The notes beneath the pieces are model-generated. The model made no database searches, was not told where the DNA came from, and saw only the letters and a list, made by a program, of their open reading frames with translations. From contig CAJNDS010002667.1 of assembly GCA_905221605.1 (NCBI GenBank), positions 84,252 through 148,251 on the forward strand: a stretch of DNA of 64,000 nucleotides, in the 5' to 3' direction. The DNA comes from Symbiodinium natans. Its lineage: Eukaryota > Sar > Dinophyceae > Suessiales > Symbiodiniaceae. Position 1 is the stretch's first letter. Every line of letters begins with the position of its first letter. Made by a program: the position numbers and the translations under genes. Shown here piece after piece: positions 25,981 to 41,821 of the stretch.

Positions 25981-28567
25981 CCCACCCCCGTTTATCGATC
26001 AAAGAACGAGTTGAGCTCCTGCGCCTCCGGGCATGATGCCTCCATAGAAAAGAAAGGAAGATGAGATAGTCCACGACCATGAATGCCTACGTTCTCCTCA
26101 CTGAAAGCGACAGGGACTGCAGCCAAGTGGAGGTGTTAGTTAGAGTAGTCTCGGACCTCATGGTTGCGGCATGCAAACGTTGACTGCATGTTGCTTTCGA
26201 GCCCCGCTCTGCTCAGCAAATGCCGGGCAAATTGGGTTCCACGTAGTTCCGCAGAGCCCTTCATGGTAGGTCCAACTACGGAAGTAGGACTTGAGACGTT
26301 CAGAACTCAGAACTCACACGAAGCAGTTTGGGCTTCCCAGACCCTAGAAAATAACGCTGTCTCGTGCCCCAAGGCGTTTGGGTGAAGCCGCCGGCACGTG
26401 GGAGTTTGTTCCTGAGGTAAAATTTGGCATGCTCATCATCACTACCCGAATGAGACCTAAGACAGCGACTGCCGTCTGTAGGTGAGCCGGAATGCCATCC
26501 TGGTGGGGGATGGCGATTTCAAGTTTCTGGTTGTTGCCTTATGGGGGATGTCAGGGGATGAGCTGGAGATTCAGTATGGGTCTAATGTCACACAGCGAGC
26601 TGATCCTAGGCACAGGCCTGCGAGATTTGTACGGAACCTATGCAGATCAAAAGAGGGTTTGTTAATTGGGCGTCATCGTCATCGCTTGACTTTTGTTTCG
26701 CCTGAGTGTGCCTAGGGCCTGCGACATTGTTCTCTTTTAAGTCGGGATGCATTGCAGGCGCATTGCAGCTATTGTCAACTCTGTTCTCCAAGGCCATGCT
26801 CGCCCATGTTGTCCATGGTTTCGGCAAGGTTTGGGAATATGGGCATAGTCAGAAGCCGTGCTCGACGACCCGAAGTCCAACATCAAAAAACACTCTTGGC
26901 CACGTCTTAGGCTTCGGGGTTTTTTAAAGGTTTTAGTTTTTTGGGCTTGGGAGCCAAAGCAGCACCGGCCTGAGCGCTCTGCAGCCACCAGATAAGCTCC
27001 AGAAACCCGAATCTCCGAGCCACACTTTGCGGAGCGCGGATGGGAAAACAGCCTTTGAAACTCTTCAGCTCGGTGAACCTGCCCCATCTCCCTGGCTCCG
27101 CCTCTCTCGCCCTCTCTCCCATATAGGAAAGCCGTCTTAGAAGCAAACACACCTTGCCAACGCCACATCAGAAAAACCAAAAGGGCAACACGTTAGAGCA
27201 ACCTAAATCATACTTTACCAACAATCCGCCTCAGAAAAAAAAACAGCTTCACGGAATCATGGAAACAACAAATGGTTGGCAGCAAAAAGCGTCACTTTCG
27301 AACCCGGCCGTCCTAAAACGGCGTCAGTTTGAAACACATTCCATGTTCCAAACTGGCATTTTTGAGCGCTTTCCAAATTAACACTTCTCGGCGTTCCAAT
27401 CGAGCCCGTTCCCGACCCCGCGACCTTGCACGCCCTGGTGCAGAGTGCTGGGGGACGGTCTGAAGTGTGGAGGCTCGGAATTTCAGAATAGCCCATATCC
27501 CTTTACCCCAAGAGAGCCATTTTGCAGCACCATGAAGCGGTGCGCCACTGTCGTTGGGCCCTGCAGGGCACTTCGGCTTTGGCATGTCACAGCTTCAGGA
27601 TTCAGCATTTGTGTCTCCAACACTAGTCACGTCCTGTTCTCCGAGGTATTGTCTTGGCTTAACTTGCATGGGCCAGCATTGTGCCGGTAAAATCAACAAA
27701 CGCAGTTAACACCACCTTGCGAGTAGCACAAGAAAATACCTGGGCAGAAGAGACACCGTTGACCCTCTTTCCACCCATCAACCCCCTGCAATAGGATGCG
27801 TAGAACGTTTGCAGAAAATTCAAGGCTCCCCAAACTGTGTGTGTTCACCTGCCTGCTCGATGCTGACCATGGCAGGGGTTCCCATGCAGTGTCAGCCTTC
27901 TTCGACCTTCCGCAGTGGGGTGGGGTTCGGGCTTGGAGGGCTACCTTGAACTAAGCAACCACGAAACGTTTACAAAATTGGGGTGCCCGGAAGAAACACC
28001 CGAAGAAAAAATTCCGAGGAGGCGCTTGGACGGCCTGCAGGCCTAGGGTACAAGGCTTGTAGGAATTCATCCTTCGTTCCTTGAAGTGCTTCCTGTGAGG
28101 CTTGCATCTCACCATCAGTTGTCCTCCAGGAAGGGAGCTGGGGAACTTGGCGATCAGTCCAACACGCGGGGAGAGCAGGGGGCGGGGAGAGCAACTCTCT
28201 TCGACTCCAAGGCCCTCACACTGGGAGTCGTCGTGGCGTCAGCCTCGGGAAGATGCTGTGGACCGTAGAGGGTCGAGGGTCGAGGGCCCAAAACTCGTGA
28301 GGAGGCCCGGGCCGGAATTCCTAAAGCAGTTCTCGGACCAAACTTTGTTAGTGCTCAGAAGTCACCCCTTAAAAAACCTGAAAGACATGAACCCTAAAAG
28401 TTCGGAGCTACAAGTGATTCGGCGATCCCACCGCTTTACTGCGTGCTACCCAAGCCGACAGTCCCAAAGGCTACTCTCCGAAGCTCAGATCCCCAATATG
28501 CCCCCGCTTCGGACGCATACTCGAACTCCTAAGCACTCCTAAGCACCCCAGCGCCCATCACAAAATC
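25981..28567. other. 2.6 kb without a recognised gene
   Basis: The first bases continue the upstream side of the 25-kb pseudogene and include a CCCCCAC-rich stretch (25967-25988). Beyond that I see only overlapping short frames. Confidence 0.35.
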
Positions 28568-29322
28568 TTAGTTCCAGAAACCACCAGTCCAAACTGAAGG
28601 TTGGACCCGATTGGGAAACCCTTGAATTCCTTGAGTGCTCGGGGCCGATGCGAGGATGTCGCCCGTCAACTTGATGGTGCCCTTGGTTGCGATTAGGATT
28701 GGTGCGGCTAGCACTGGGCAAGGCGTGTTCGTCGGGGTGAGGGAAGGAAGGGTGGAACCCAACTGGTTTCCACGGATTCCGCAAAAGCGTTGCAGCAAGT
28801 TCGCACAGTTTACCGGAATCTGCAGCAGACGATGTCCCGATCTTCAGGCAAAGCTCCTTAAGTACGCAGCCCCATCGAACAGCAGCCCGTGCGCTTTGCT
28901 GTTGGTGTGTTCTCAATCATATGCCTCAATACTTGCAAATGACAGCGCTCATCCTGAAAAAAGCTCGCTTTTGAGTGCTACTCTAAAATACTGAAGCTAA
29001 TGCAACGAGAGTGCCATGTTTGTACACATACAGGGACGAGGGCTGCTCGTGAAAATGCAAACGCCAACGCCCAAAACGAGTTCGTGCAGCCTGCAATCTG
29101 CACTGATTTCAGGGCCACGCACAGCGAATCAACCCCCGACCTACAGTCAGTCGAGTCCTCTGCCCGAGACATCTAAAAGCCAGCAGAGTGGGGTCCTGGA
29201 GGGGGGAAGCCTTCTGCTCTGGTTCTGAGGGGCTCGGAACCGCTGGGAACCCTGGCCAGGATGTCGCGAGTCAGGTTCGCCGACGCCAAGATGTCCAAGG
29301 TCATCTTTGCATCCTGCCGAAG
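28568..29322 (-). other. possible short coding segments, unassigned
   Basis: Two minus-strand pieces have protein-like composition with a similar ending. About 29245-29310 reads DAKMTLDILASANLTRDILA, and about 28650-28740 reads ATKGTIKLTGDILASAP. A third piece (28790-28900) reads KELCLKIGTSSAADSGKLC. They might be exons of one minus-strand gene, but borders are unclear and no family was recognised. Confidence 0.2.
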
Positions 29323-29522
29323 GCTTAAGTTATGCGTTTTCAGGTTGAGGGCTAAGGGCCGACAGTAGGGCCCAGGGCTTTGGGCTTTGAGTTGAGGCGT
29401 GCCATGAATGGACTCCAAAACAGCAGGCCTCCACATATCCTTACGGGCATGGCTTGGGTGCTGTTGTAGAAACCTTGGGGATTGGACTCGGCCCCGATCC
29501 AACAAGCTCCAAGGACTCCAAG

Positions 29523-29800
29523 TGATGCTCATGATGCTTGTGTGGTCGAGCTACGCGACACGGGGCCGAAGCATCTCATTCTCATGATGCTTGCCTCGTT
29601 GGGCTTCAAGGCTGGATTGGCTGGCAACTCATGCTCGCGCAGTTGTGTGACACACGGCGCTGCTAGATGCTGGTGATGCTGAACACGCAGCAGAAGAATG
29701 TGGTACAGGGCCTCGACGCCTGATGCTCGTGATGCTTGACTGGCCGGGGGGGGGGGCGGGTTTGTGGCACAGCGATGGCACCTGATGCTCATGACGCATC
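29523..29800 (+). repeat. degenerate tandem repeat built on TGATGCT
   Basis: TGATGCT followed by C, T or G recurs at about 29523, 29585, 29669, 29722, 29731 and 29781. The intervening sequence shares pieces such as ATGATGCTTG and a run of alternating GC/AC words. Spacing centres on about 60 bp with a half-spacing subset. Copies are diverged, so the array is old. A G11 run (29746-29756) interrupts it. Confidence 0.5.
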
Positions 29801-30994
29801 ATGGTGCTTGCCTGAAGTTGCGCGGCCACGGGCCGCAAAAGCCTTACAAAGAGCCTTCTTTTCTCAAGGAACCTCTGTGCTCGTCGATGCGGTCCCAGTG
29901 GGAGGTTGCCAGGAGTGCTTGCTGCACATCTTCACCCGCGTACAGCGGCTCCACGCATCAAACAGTCTCTCCTCCCCAGGTCTGAGGCCGCGGGGGCCTG
30001 ACTAAGTTAAAAGTACCAGGCCTCCACAGGCTTATCTATAGCATACAACGACAACAAGGCAAGGCCTTCCAAGATTTGAGCCCTGGCTGAGCAATTCTAA
30101 GAACTTCCCAGATCTACCCCAAAGTGAATCTCACAGAGCCAAGGCCTATCCGACTTCTACACCGGTCTTTTTTGACTGCCCCATTATCTCAGCAGCTGCT
30201 GCAAGGGGTGTTCACCCTGAAACTGTACTACTGCGACCGCCAGGCCACCACGAGTCCTCATCTGCGTCGATGGTCCTGTAGCCGGTGCCCGGCACACCTC
30301 AGGGAAGCTTGTCAGACGAGAAACCCTCTAACCCCCGAAGGCGCATGTGCAAGGTGTGAGTCCCGGTTTGCCAGCGCAACCTGCACGTGGAAGAGGTATT
30401 CTCTGGAAGGTGGAGAAGGAAAGCGCTGTGAAGAGAGATTTGAGGACCCCGTGCCAAAGAGAGACGTAACAAAGGGGCTCTGACAAAGGGCAGTCAAACA
30501 AACCTCAAGTCGCAGGCATTCGCATGCCCAAGCATCTCCCTGAAGCATCCTGAAGCATCCTGAAGAATCCTGAGGCCATCAACCCTACTCACGATTTCAA
30601 TAACCTCGACAATCTTACACTCCGAACCGGGAAGACGGCACTCCCCGCGAAGCACTGAAGCAAACAGATGCCCATGCTTGGAAGGCTGCCCCAAAAGAAG
30701 CCCCAGTATATCTCAACTTTGCAGGCTGAGTGTGGATGCCGGGAGCCGGAGGGTGGGTTGCCATGGTCTGGAATCTACAAAATCTTGGATTGAATACTGT
30801 TGCTGTCATGGAGACCGATCTAGGCTCCGCACAAGCACCGCAAGTGAAAGGGCACTTCCTTAGAACGGAAAGCGAAAGCTTTACTAAAGCAAAAATTCCG
30901 ACTTCATGTGTTGCATGTGTTGTAAACCGTTGCGGTGTGGGCGTGGTGCCAGTCATCTAACCCATCAAGACGACCATCAAGCCCTGAAATTGAA
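29801..30994. other. 1.2 kb without a firm gene
   Basis: A plus frame at 30124-30483 is Cys-rich in its second half (SCSRCPAHLREAC, CARCESRFASATC). It could be an exon of a small Cys-rich protein, but no family was recognised. An 11-bp unit TGAAGCATCC with a trailing base repeats three times at about 30541-30573. Confidence 0.25.
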
Positions 30995-31171
30995 GCCCTA
31001 AGCCCTAAGCCCTAAGCCCTAAGCCCTAAGCCCTAAGCCCTAAGCCCTAAGCCCTAAGCCCTAAGCCCTAAGCCCTAAGCCCTAAGCCCTAAGCCCTAAG
31101 CCCTAAGCCCTAAGCCCTAAGCCCTAAGCCCTAAGCCCTAAGCCCTAAGCCCTAAGCCCTAAGCCCTAAGC
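30995..31171 (+). repeat. (CCCTAAG)n interstitial array, about 25 copies
   Basis: About 25 uninterrupted heptamers CCCTAAG (CTTAGGG on the other strand). This differs in one base from the CCCTAAA plant/alveolate-type telomere heptamer that forms a separate array at 41.7 kb. All copies are identical by eye. It sits inside the window with unique DNA on both sides, so it is interstitial and not a chromosome end. Confidence 0.95.
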
Positions 31172-31575
31172 GAGGCCTGGAGCTTGCGGGACCTTCAAAG
31201 GCCCAACGCCCAAACAGCCAGAGGCCTTCAATCTCAGCCCTACCATGAACTCGCCGACCTTTAAGGGTCCTAAGGGTAAATTAAAGAGGGGGTTAGTCTT
31301 GGCATGCAAGGGTTCAGGAGGTTGGGGGCTTTTACGTGTTAGGGGCTTTCGTGTTCACGAGCCGAGCTTCTGCTGGATCAAGCTGGAGTTGGCATGCTCC
31401 AGGCAGTAGTGACTGGCTGCGCTGAAGGGACAAGGGGTTTTGGAGACGTTTCAAACTTTGAGCTCATTTGTTTCAGGGGGCTGCGCGCATTTGCGTTGCT
31501 CCGTGTAGAAACTTGATGGCATGAGCAAAGCCCCGGCCTCAAACCTGGGAACCACAAAACCCACACCCCCACGCA
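31172..31575. other. no gene, between two repeat arrays
   Basis: Unique-looking DNA separating the heptamer array from the CA microsatellite. The minus frame that crosses it continues into the microsatellite and is not a gene. Confidence 0.5.
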
Positions 31576-35859
<4,284 letters not shown>

Positions 35860-36827
35860 CCGACAGTCGCGGCCCTCTGGATCTTGGCTCTCGCAGCCTG
35901 TGTCGTCGCAGTATGCCTGGCCGTTTAGGGCAACAAGGTCCTTCATGTTTTTGGCTTTTGGGGTCTGAAAGCTTTGGAAAACACAGGGATGAGCGGTTGG
36001 GCCGCCTCGACCTTGAGGGGACGGTTGAGGGCTTTCGACTCGAAGATGCACGAGCCCAACTGCTAGGTCAGCTTTCCTAAAACATTATTCGAGGCACCAC
36101 ATACAGAGAGCCCTGCATTCTGAGTCGGCTTGTGCAGTTACTTCTTGCTGGAGGTGGACGGAGTGTTACAGGCCTGAAGGTTCAAGGTCGGAGCTCGGTA
36201 GGTTTAGCAGGTTGGAGTTGGAGCACAATGAGTTCAGTTTGTGGACCAAAAGCCCCCGCACCCATCCTGAAAGGATTCCTGTCACGGAAATTCCTGGTTC
36301 GGCCTGCTGCATGGCAACACAACTTCCACCATAAGCGCCCTCACCCTGGCCCACCTTCACATGATGACATGATCCCATGCTTGATAGAGATACTGGGAAA
36401 CGGCCTGCATGGTCTCTCCGCAAGGAATCTGCTCAGCGGCCGGATTCTCGGTCTTGCAAACCAGTCCCTGAGCAAGGATTAGTGGCATTCATGTTGGGGT
36501 CCTGGATCTTCGCGTGCGTCTCACTGTTGACCACCACGCTCCCGTGGAATTCAGGCTTGCGTGGGGGTCGCGGTGTTTTGTGGGAGCTGCGAACTTTGCT
36601 GGAATGCTGCGGCTTCAAAACTTCAAAGAGCATGTTGCAGATGGAACCCTTGAGCACCTGGCGACAGTTAGGGCCACTGCCCACGATCGATCTGAACCAC
36701 ATCCCGAAAACGACCAAGAAACGCCTACAATTGAAGCTTGCAACTTAACCACCTGCGGATCCATGGTGTGGCAGCCGGAGTCATCGCAATACTGCGGAGG
36801 CTCCTTCGGACGGTGCTGGGTCGCCAC
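35860..36827 (-). CDS. candidate multi-exon gene for a Cys-rich repeat protein
   Basis: Four short minus-strand segments look like exons. Segment 1 (about 36753-36827) reads QYCDDSGCHTMDPQ, segment 2 (36485-36565) HGSVVVNSETHAKIQDP, segment 3 (36279-36345) GEGAYGGSCVAMQQAEPG and segment 4 (about 35860-35950) AYCDDTGCESQDPEG. Segments 1 and 4 share YCDD-[ST]-GC-x-[ST]-x-DP, and within the block from Tyr to the second Cys the DNA differences are mostly at third codon positions. That is what selection on protein sequence leaves. Segment 3 is bounded by GGGCCAG before and GTGACAG after, compatible with the loose AG-type borders of dinoflagellate introns. Open frames between segments are unprotein-like. 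I do not recognise the domain; paired cysteines suggest a secreted or luminal module. The span covers the pieces seen, not a full gene, and exon linkage and phase are unproven. Confidence 0.4.
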
Positions 36828-38891
36828 CCTCTCGAGTGAGGTTGCAAGTGAAGGTGCTTCACATACTTCATAAACCTATACGCCGGCATCTGCCAGCTCT
36901 CACAGCTGCACAGAGTCAGAGTCTGAGTCTTATAGCAGTCTTGCGCGGACAAAAATGTGCAGCAAGTCGGTTCAAGGGCTGACCTTAAGACTTGCTGAAG
37001 CAAGCCCGAACCCAGTCTTTGCCGCTTCGAGTTCAAGCGTACGCAAGATCTCAGAAGCCGTCAGCCCTAAAGCTGAAGGATCTGCAAGGCCCTTCCTGAG
37101 CTTCAAGGAAAGAATCAGCTTTAGTGGGAACGTTCTAAACATCCCAAACCCTCAATGCCTAGAGACATGGCCGCAGCCCTGTTATAACCTACTTTTTCCC
37201 CAAGACTCAAGAAACTACGCCAAAATGCCACAAAATGACACTCAACACCAAAGCGCCTTCTGAAAGTGCTGGCTGTACAGTGTGACTAAGTCATCGTTCG
37301 CAGGGATGCACCGTAGGCAGGAGAAGGGGCACCTCGGAGGAGGTTGTGGTATGTTGGGCTTCGACTGTGAACAGCTTCAACTTGCTCCATGGATCTGCCA
37401 CTAGAAACAACAACAAACAACACACTCACAGATCTAAATCGTCTGGAGGTCTCGACTTTGGGAACTGGCATTTGGACTTGAGGCCTTCGAAAGGTGATAT
37501 CCGAACCCGGTCCTTAGCCCACAGCGTTTTCGTTTAGAAACCCCAAGACCCGGAGTCTGCAAACCTGTGAAGGCCGTCTATTTACCTTGTTCTCAAGCCA
37601 TTTGGAACCATCTCAACTTTTGAGGAAGCCCAAATTTATTTTTTTACACTTCCAGGCACGCAGCGAACAGAGGCCCCGGCAGCTCGGGGATGCCCCGGTG
37701 GGTCACACATTGTCGGTTCGTGACCGAAGCACCTGGGGGTGCCAAGGATTCTTCTTGAAGGCCCCCGAGTTCTGGCGTCAAGCTGTGTGCAAGAAACCCC
37801 TTGCATGACGAAGCCCCGATTCAAAAAGTCGGGGGGGGGGGGTCTAAGGTTCTGGAAAAGCAGCACCCTCTCCCGCCAACCAAGAAAACCCGAAACCTTG
37901 AGCCACCAATGCAGCGCCTGCCAGCCTGAGGCAGGTGCAAGTGCGAAAGTCGTGGCTGTCATGGCCCAGCAATGACCTTAGAAAAGGAAGAGACATAGAC
38001 AGCCAGCGATTCAGAGGTTTGAGGGGTCGAGGTTGAGACTTTTCAGGAGGTCCAGGATGTGGGCCTGTAGGGAGTGCCATAGAGGAGTGCAAAAGCCATC
38101 ACTTCCTCATGGAGGTGCGGGGGTGACGCGGGCAATGGGGGGAGCGCAAGCAGAGAAAGTTGCATATTGGGTCCCAGGGTAAAGGGGCACGGTCCAAGCT
38201 TGAATATGCAAGCCCTCTCCCTCCCCACAAGTCGAACATTTGCAGATGTTGGAGCTTATGGACTAGTCAACTAGTCACCTGTCCGAATTGAAGAACTTCA
38301 TCGACCCCAGTGATTCCTTCTTCTCCACTTTGTAAACATAAATTCTAAATCCTTATGAGCCACCCGTCCTCGCAACCCCTACACAGCCCATTGAACTCCA
38401 TGTCAACCATCAATTAAAGACCAAATGCGTCTACAACTCTACAACAGCTGGTTGAAGAATCATGACAGGACTTTGACTTGCCGAGCGCAGTGCGTCAGAT
38501 TTGCCTCGATGCCCAGCTGATCATGGCCTCGTGCCCACATGGCCGAGGGGGATTCGCAGCAAGACCACCTACTTTCTAAGAGGTCCAGGATTTGCAGGTT
38601 GCGGGCTAGTTGAAGGTGCTGGGCCTTCGGGGGCCGTGACCTTCTCAAAGGGCTGAAGCAAGTAGCATCTCTCGTGGCTTTTTGGGCTGCGATGGACCAT
38701 CTTCAACTTGGCCATCTTCACCTTACCCTGCCAAACCTCCGCTCACATATCAACTGCCGAACCCAGAACCCAACCCCCTAAATCCTAAGCTAGATAGCAC
38801 CCACGTGGGCCTAAGCCCTAGGCGTTTTGCATCTTTGTGTTTGCAACTTTTAGCTCGTTGCCATACATAGAAACTTCCAGCCGTGAAAAAA
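36828..38891. other. 2 kb with possible upstream exons, otherwise empty
   Basis: Two minus-strand stretches look weakly coding: 38043-38170, containing LHEEVMAFALLYGTPYRPTS, and about 37885-37962, reading MTATTFALAPASGWQALHWW. They could belong to the Cys-rich candidate gene downstream, but I cannot connect them. A G12 run lies at 37831-37842. Confidence 0.25.
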
Positions 38892-39345
38892 TCAGAAAAT
38901 TAAAGCGCGCTCATCGCGCAACAGTCGCGAATCCAAGCGCAAGGGCTCCAACAGAACATCATGTCGTACGTTTTGCGTAGCACGACTGGGAACTCGATCT
39001 TCAGACTCGGGGCAGGAGTACACCATGATGTCGAAAGCACCCTGAAACCTCAGCCTGCAAAAAGCCCTCGAAGTCCTGTCATGACCTTCAGGATACCTGC
39101 CAGCTTTCTCGCTGCATCCATACCGGCGTGTTTGGGCTGTGCTGAGCTCCCAAACCAACATGCGGACCTTAAATGAAAACGTTGCATTGGAGCAAGATGG
39201 GAACTTCGGTCGATGTCCATCTTACCTGGGTGCTCTTCCAATCAAGCATCCTCGAGGCGGTTTCCCGATATGGTATATGCATAGAAGATGGCTCCGGCCT
39301 CATTCTGCGCTTTTTGACGCCGGCAAGAGCAGACACGCCCACGAA
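38892..39345 (-). CDS. candidate exons of an unrecognised protein
   Basis: On the minus strand, about 39345-39226 reads GVSALAGVKKRRMRPEPSS and continues to DWKSTQ, where CAG is followed by GTAAGA, a textbook 5' splice site. Around 39155-39097 a second segment (PKHAGMDAARKLAG) ends at CAG followed by GTATCC. From 39042 a third segment follows TTTTTGCAGGCTGAGGTTTC and AG, reads GAFDIMVYSCPESEDRV, then LLEPLRLDSRLLRDERALIF to a stop at 38892-38894. The last segment looks like a genuine C-terminal exon. With the simplest borders the second and third segments do not keep phase, so the model is incomplete. No family recognised. Confidence 0.3.
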
Positions 39346-40417
39346 GGGCTAGAATCTGCATCCGACAGGTCGGTGAAGCTTACAGTTGGGGCCACTTGGA
39401 TCGGTGCAGCATCGCTGGGGTCCCAATGATATCGTACGGCAATGTGTCGTTCGTTACGTTCGTTCCCTGGGCTGTGAAGCTCCGCGTCAAGACTTGCAGC
39501 ACCCACCGGTTAGGGGACGTGCTTTATTTAATCTTAATGTGGTCCTTGCGATGCGTCATGTTGACAAGGAAGCAAAGTTACATATGCCGACGTTGCAGGC
39601 GCCTTCACTGTCCGCAGAAGAGGCCCCCCCCTAAAGCGCAGTAGCCGGCCCACTACCCTTCAGAACCCCCAGACTGTCCGAGTGGCAGCTGCCATCAAAG
39701 CGGATGCCCTGCCCCACCAGCAGAAGTTGTGCTAGAACCTGCGGGTCGGCAGCGAGCAATGGCCGCAAGCACAGTGTAAAGGGCCTTCTAGGGTCTTGAG
39801 GAGCTTGGCAAATCTGGGCAGATCTGGGCAGAGTGAACGTGAGGTCCTTGTTCGCATCTTCTGCACATGCTCACTAATGACTAATGCTCACAATCCGATG
39901 AAAAAACAGAGCTTGGCTTCCAGCGCGGGTTGGGCTTGCCGGCCGGGTGCTGGCAGGACAGCCGTACCTCTGATCTTCAGACATCTGGGGCAGGATGGGC
40001 AGGTAGGCACATACCCACGCCTGTAAGGCAGTGCCTTCGAATCAGGCAGCCCCTGCAGAGTGAGGGCTTGGGACTCCACCAGAATCCGCACCAAATCCCC
40101 TGATAAACCTGATACCTCCAGGGGCACAGGTCGCCCAACGCCTCCACATCTAGCTGAGAGAGGGAAAGCCGCTGGCCCAAGAACTGAGCCTCGGAGGGTA
40201 ATTTGTTCGTCTAATTTTGCCTATGCTGAGGCTTCTAAAACGCTTGTGGTTTTTGCACTGGAGCTGCGCAGGTCCAGGGAATGCAGAACTAAGGGCCATC
40301 CACAAAGTGCTCGGCAATGCATGAGAAACTGTATAGGGCACGCCCCATACGCAAGTTTGAAAAACCTGATTGTGCACCTTGACCCGGCAACCCACTGGAC
40401 TCTCAATCCCAAACACT
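39346..40417. other. 1.1 kb without a firm gene
   Basis: Two overlapping plus frames (39386-39634 and 39396-39644) compete with minus-strand frames, and neither is convincing. A 9-bp word GGCAGATCT or GGCAAATCT repeats near 39806-39832. Confidence 0.3.
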
Positions 40418-40566
40418 TCAACAGCATGGGGTGACCCATGTGGGACCCCAGTGGCGCAGCCCCATCGCTGAGGCTGCGACGAGGAAAGTGTCCCTGGCAG
40501 GCTCCAGGGCGTTGCGCGTGCCATTTGTAAAGGCCTGGGACTTTGAACCCACGACGATGACACCGT
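40418..40566 (-). CDS. candidate internal or terminal exon, unrecognised protein
   Basis: Just upstream on the minus strand, TTCTTTTCAG ends at 40567, a good polypyrimidine-plus-AG acceptor. The exon then reads GVIVVGSKSQAFTNGTRN and ALEPARDTFLVAASAMGLRH, followed by WGPTWVTPC and a stop at 40418-40420, unless a donor intervenes after the Trp. The alternation of a hydrophobic strand (VIVVG) with an Ala-rich helix looks like folded protein. Two other minus frames through the same DNA look less protein-like. Upstream and downstream exons were not identified. Confidence 0.3.
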
Positions 40567-41667
40567 CTGAAAAGAACCACAATGATCACGTGCCCTTTGC
40601 AGAGAAAGTCTGCCGCAACAACCACGCTCACAGGTTCCCCTACTACCCCCCTCTGCACTTTCAGGGCCGAGGGGTGAGGGTTTATGGCAACCTCTTCAGG
40701 GGACTTAGAGATTAAGCCGAATTAAGGTTATTTAAAGGGGGGGAACCGAGAAGGGGTAGTAGAGAGGGGGGGAAGTAGGGGAACCCATGCTTTATGGGGT
40801 AGCAGGGCAGAGCTCATAAGAGCCCAGCGCCGTTTTTTGGGTGGGATGCCTAAGGCACCTTCAACCCTCAACAGCCCTCCCTGGAAAGAAAACAGCCGTC
40901 GATCACTCCACTCCAGAACCAGCTTGGCCGCTGCTTGATAAAACAAGTGCACCGATGCGAACACTTAGCTGCACTGGCCACCAGCTGCACTAGCAGTCAC
41001 TAGCCCTAAGCTCTCCCTGCCAGAATCGGGAGACACTTGAAAGCATGTCTTAGCGCCGCGCTGTGGACGTGTACATGTTGATGCTCAGGTAGTCGAAAGG
41101 GTCCTGGCAGTAAAGGCTGCGAGTGCCTGAACTCCAAGCCCTAAACCCTAGAGCCCTAAAGCTGGCTTTTGCGTGGGCTTTTGCGTGGGGTTAGCCTTTC
41201 GCAGCGGTGAAGGAATCCGAAACAATTGTGGCTGGAGTCGTTGCTAATTCTCATGCCATACCACCAATTCCCAAAGATCTTCCATGCTTGGGCATGTCGG
41301 ACGAGGGCAAATTTCAGAGCGCCCAACGCCTGCAAACCCGAAGCAGGCCCTGCAAGGCCTGAGCATAGGCCTCCTCGGCCGGAGGGACATGCCTGCTGGA
41401 CAGCTGGACATTTGGGTCCAGGACCCTGGGATTGAGATTCTCGGAAGAGATTGAATGGATTGAGGACTTCGGTTTTACGAGATTCTGCGGATTGGAAGGA
41501 ACACAGGCGCCCGCGAGTTCAAAACGTTATTCTTCAGGAACACGAAGGCTCCGAAACTGGTCCCCCAAGAGCAGGTGAACAAAAAAGTCTTCAAGTGGCA
41601 ATGTTCGGCCTGGGAGAAGTTTGAAGCAGCATTGGAAAGGGGAAAAAGAACCAGACCCCAACATACC
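40567..41667. other. 1.1 kb without a recognised gene
   Basis: Contains G-rich stretches around 40735-40770 and isolated CCCTAAA-like words near 41138-41160, shortly before the telomere-type array. No coding signal recognised. Confidence 0.4.
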
Positions 41668-41821
41668 CCCTAAACCCTAAACCCTAAACCCTAAACCCTA
41701 AACCCTAAACCCTAAACCCTAAACCCTAAACCCTAAACCCTAAACCCTAAACCCTAAACCCTAAACCCTAAACCCTAAACCCTCCCTGAACCCTGAACCC
41801 TGAACCCTAAACCCTAAACCT
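41668..41821 (+). repeat. interstitial telomere-type array (CCCTAAA)n
   Basis: About 16 perfect CCCTAAA heptamers, then a CCCTCCCTGAA break, a few CCCTGAA variants and two or three CCCTAAA copies. The heptamer is the TTTAGGG telomere repeat of plants, dinoflagellates and several other algae. The orientation is the same as the CCCTAAG array at 31.0 kb. Unique DNA continues on both sides. Confidence 0.95.

Noticed and set aside
40440-40566. AGTGGCGCAG (initiator tRNA-like) and GGGTTCAAAGTCCC on the other strand
   Set aside because: Opposite strands and no cloverleaf; the region fits an exon better.
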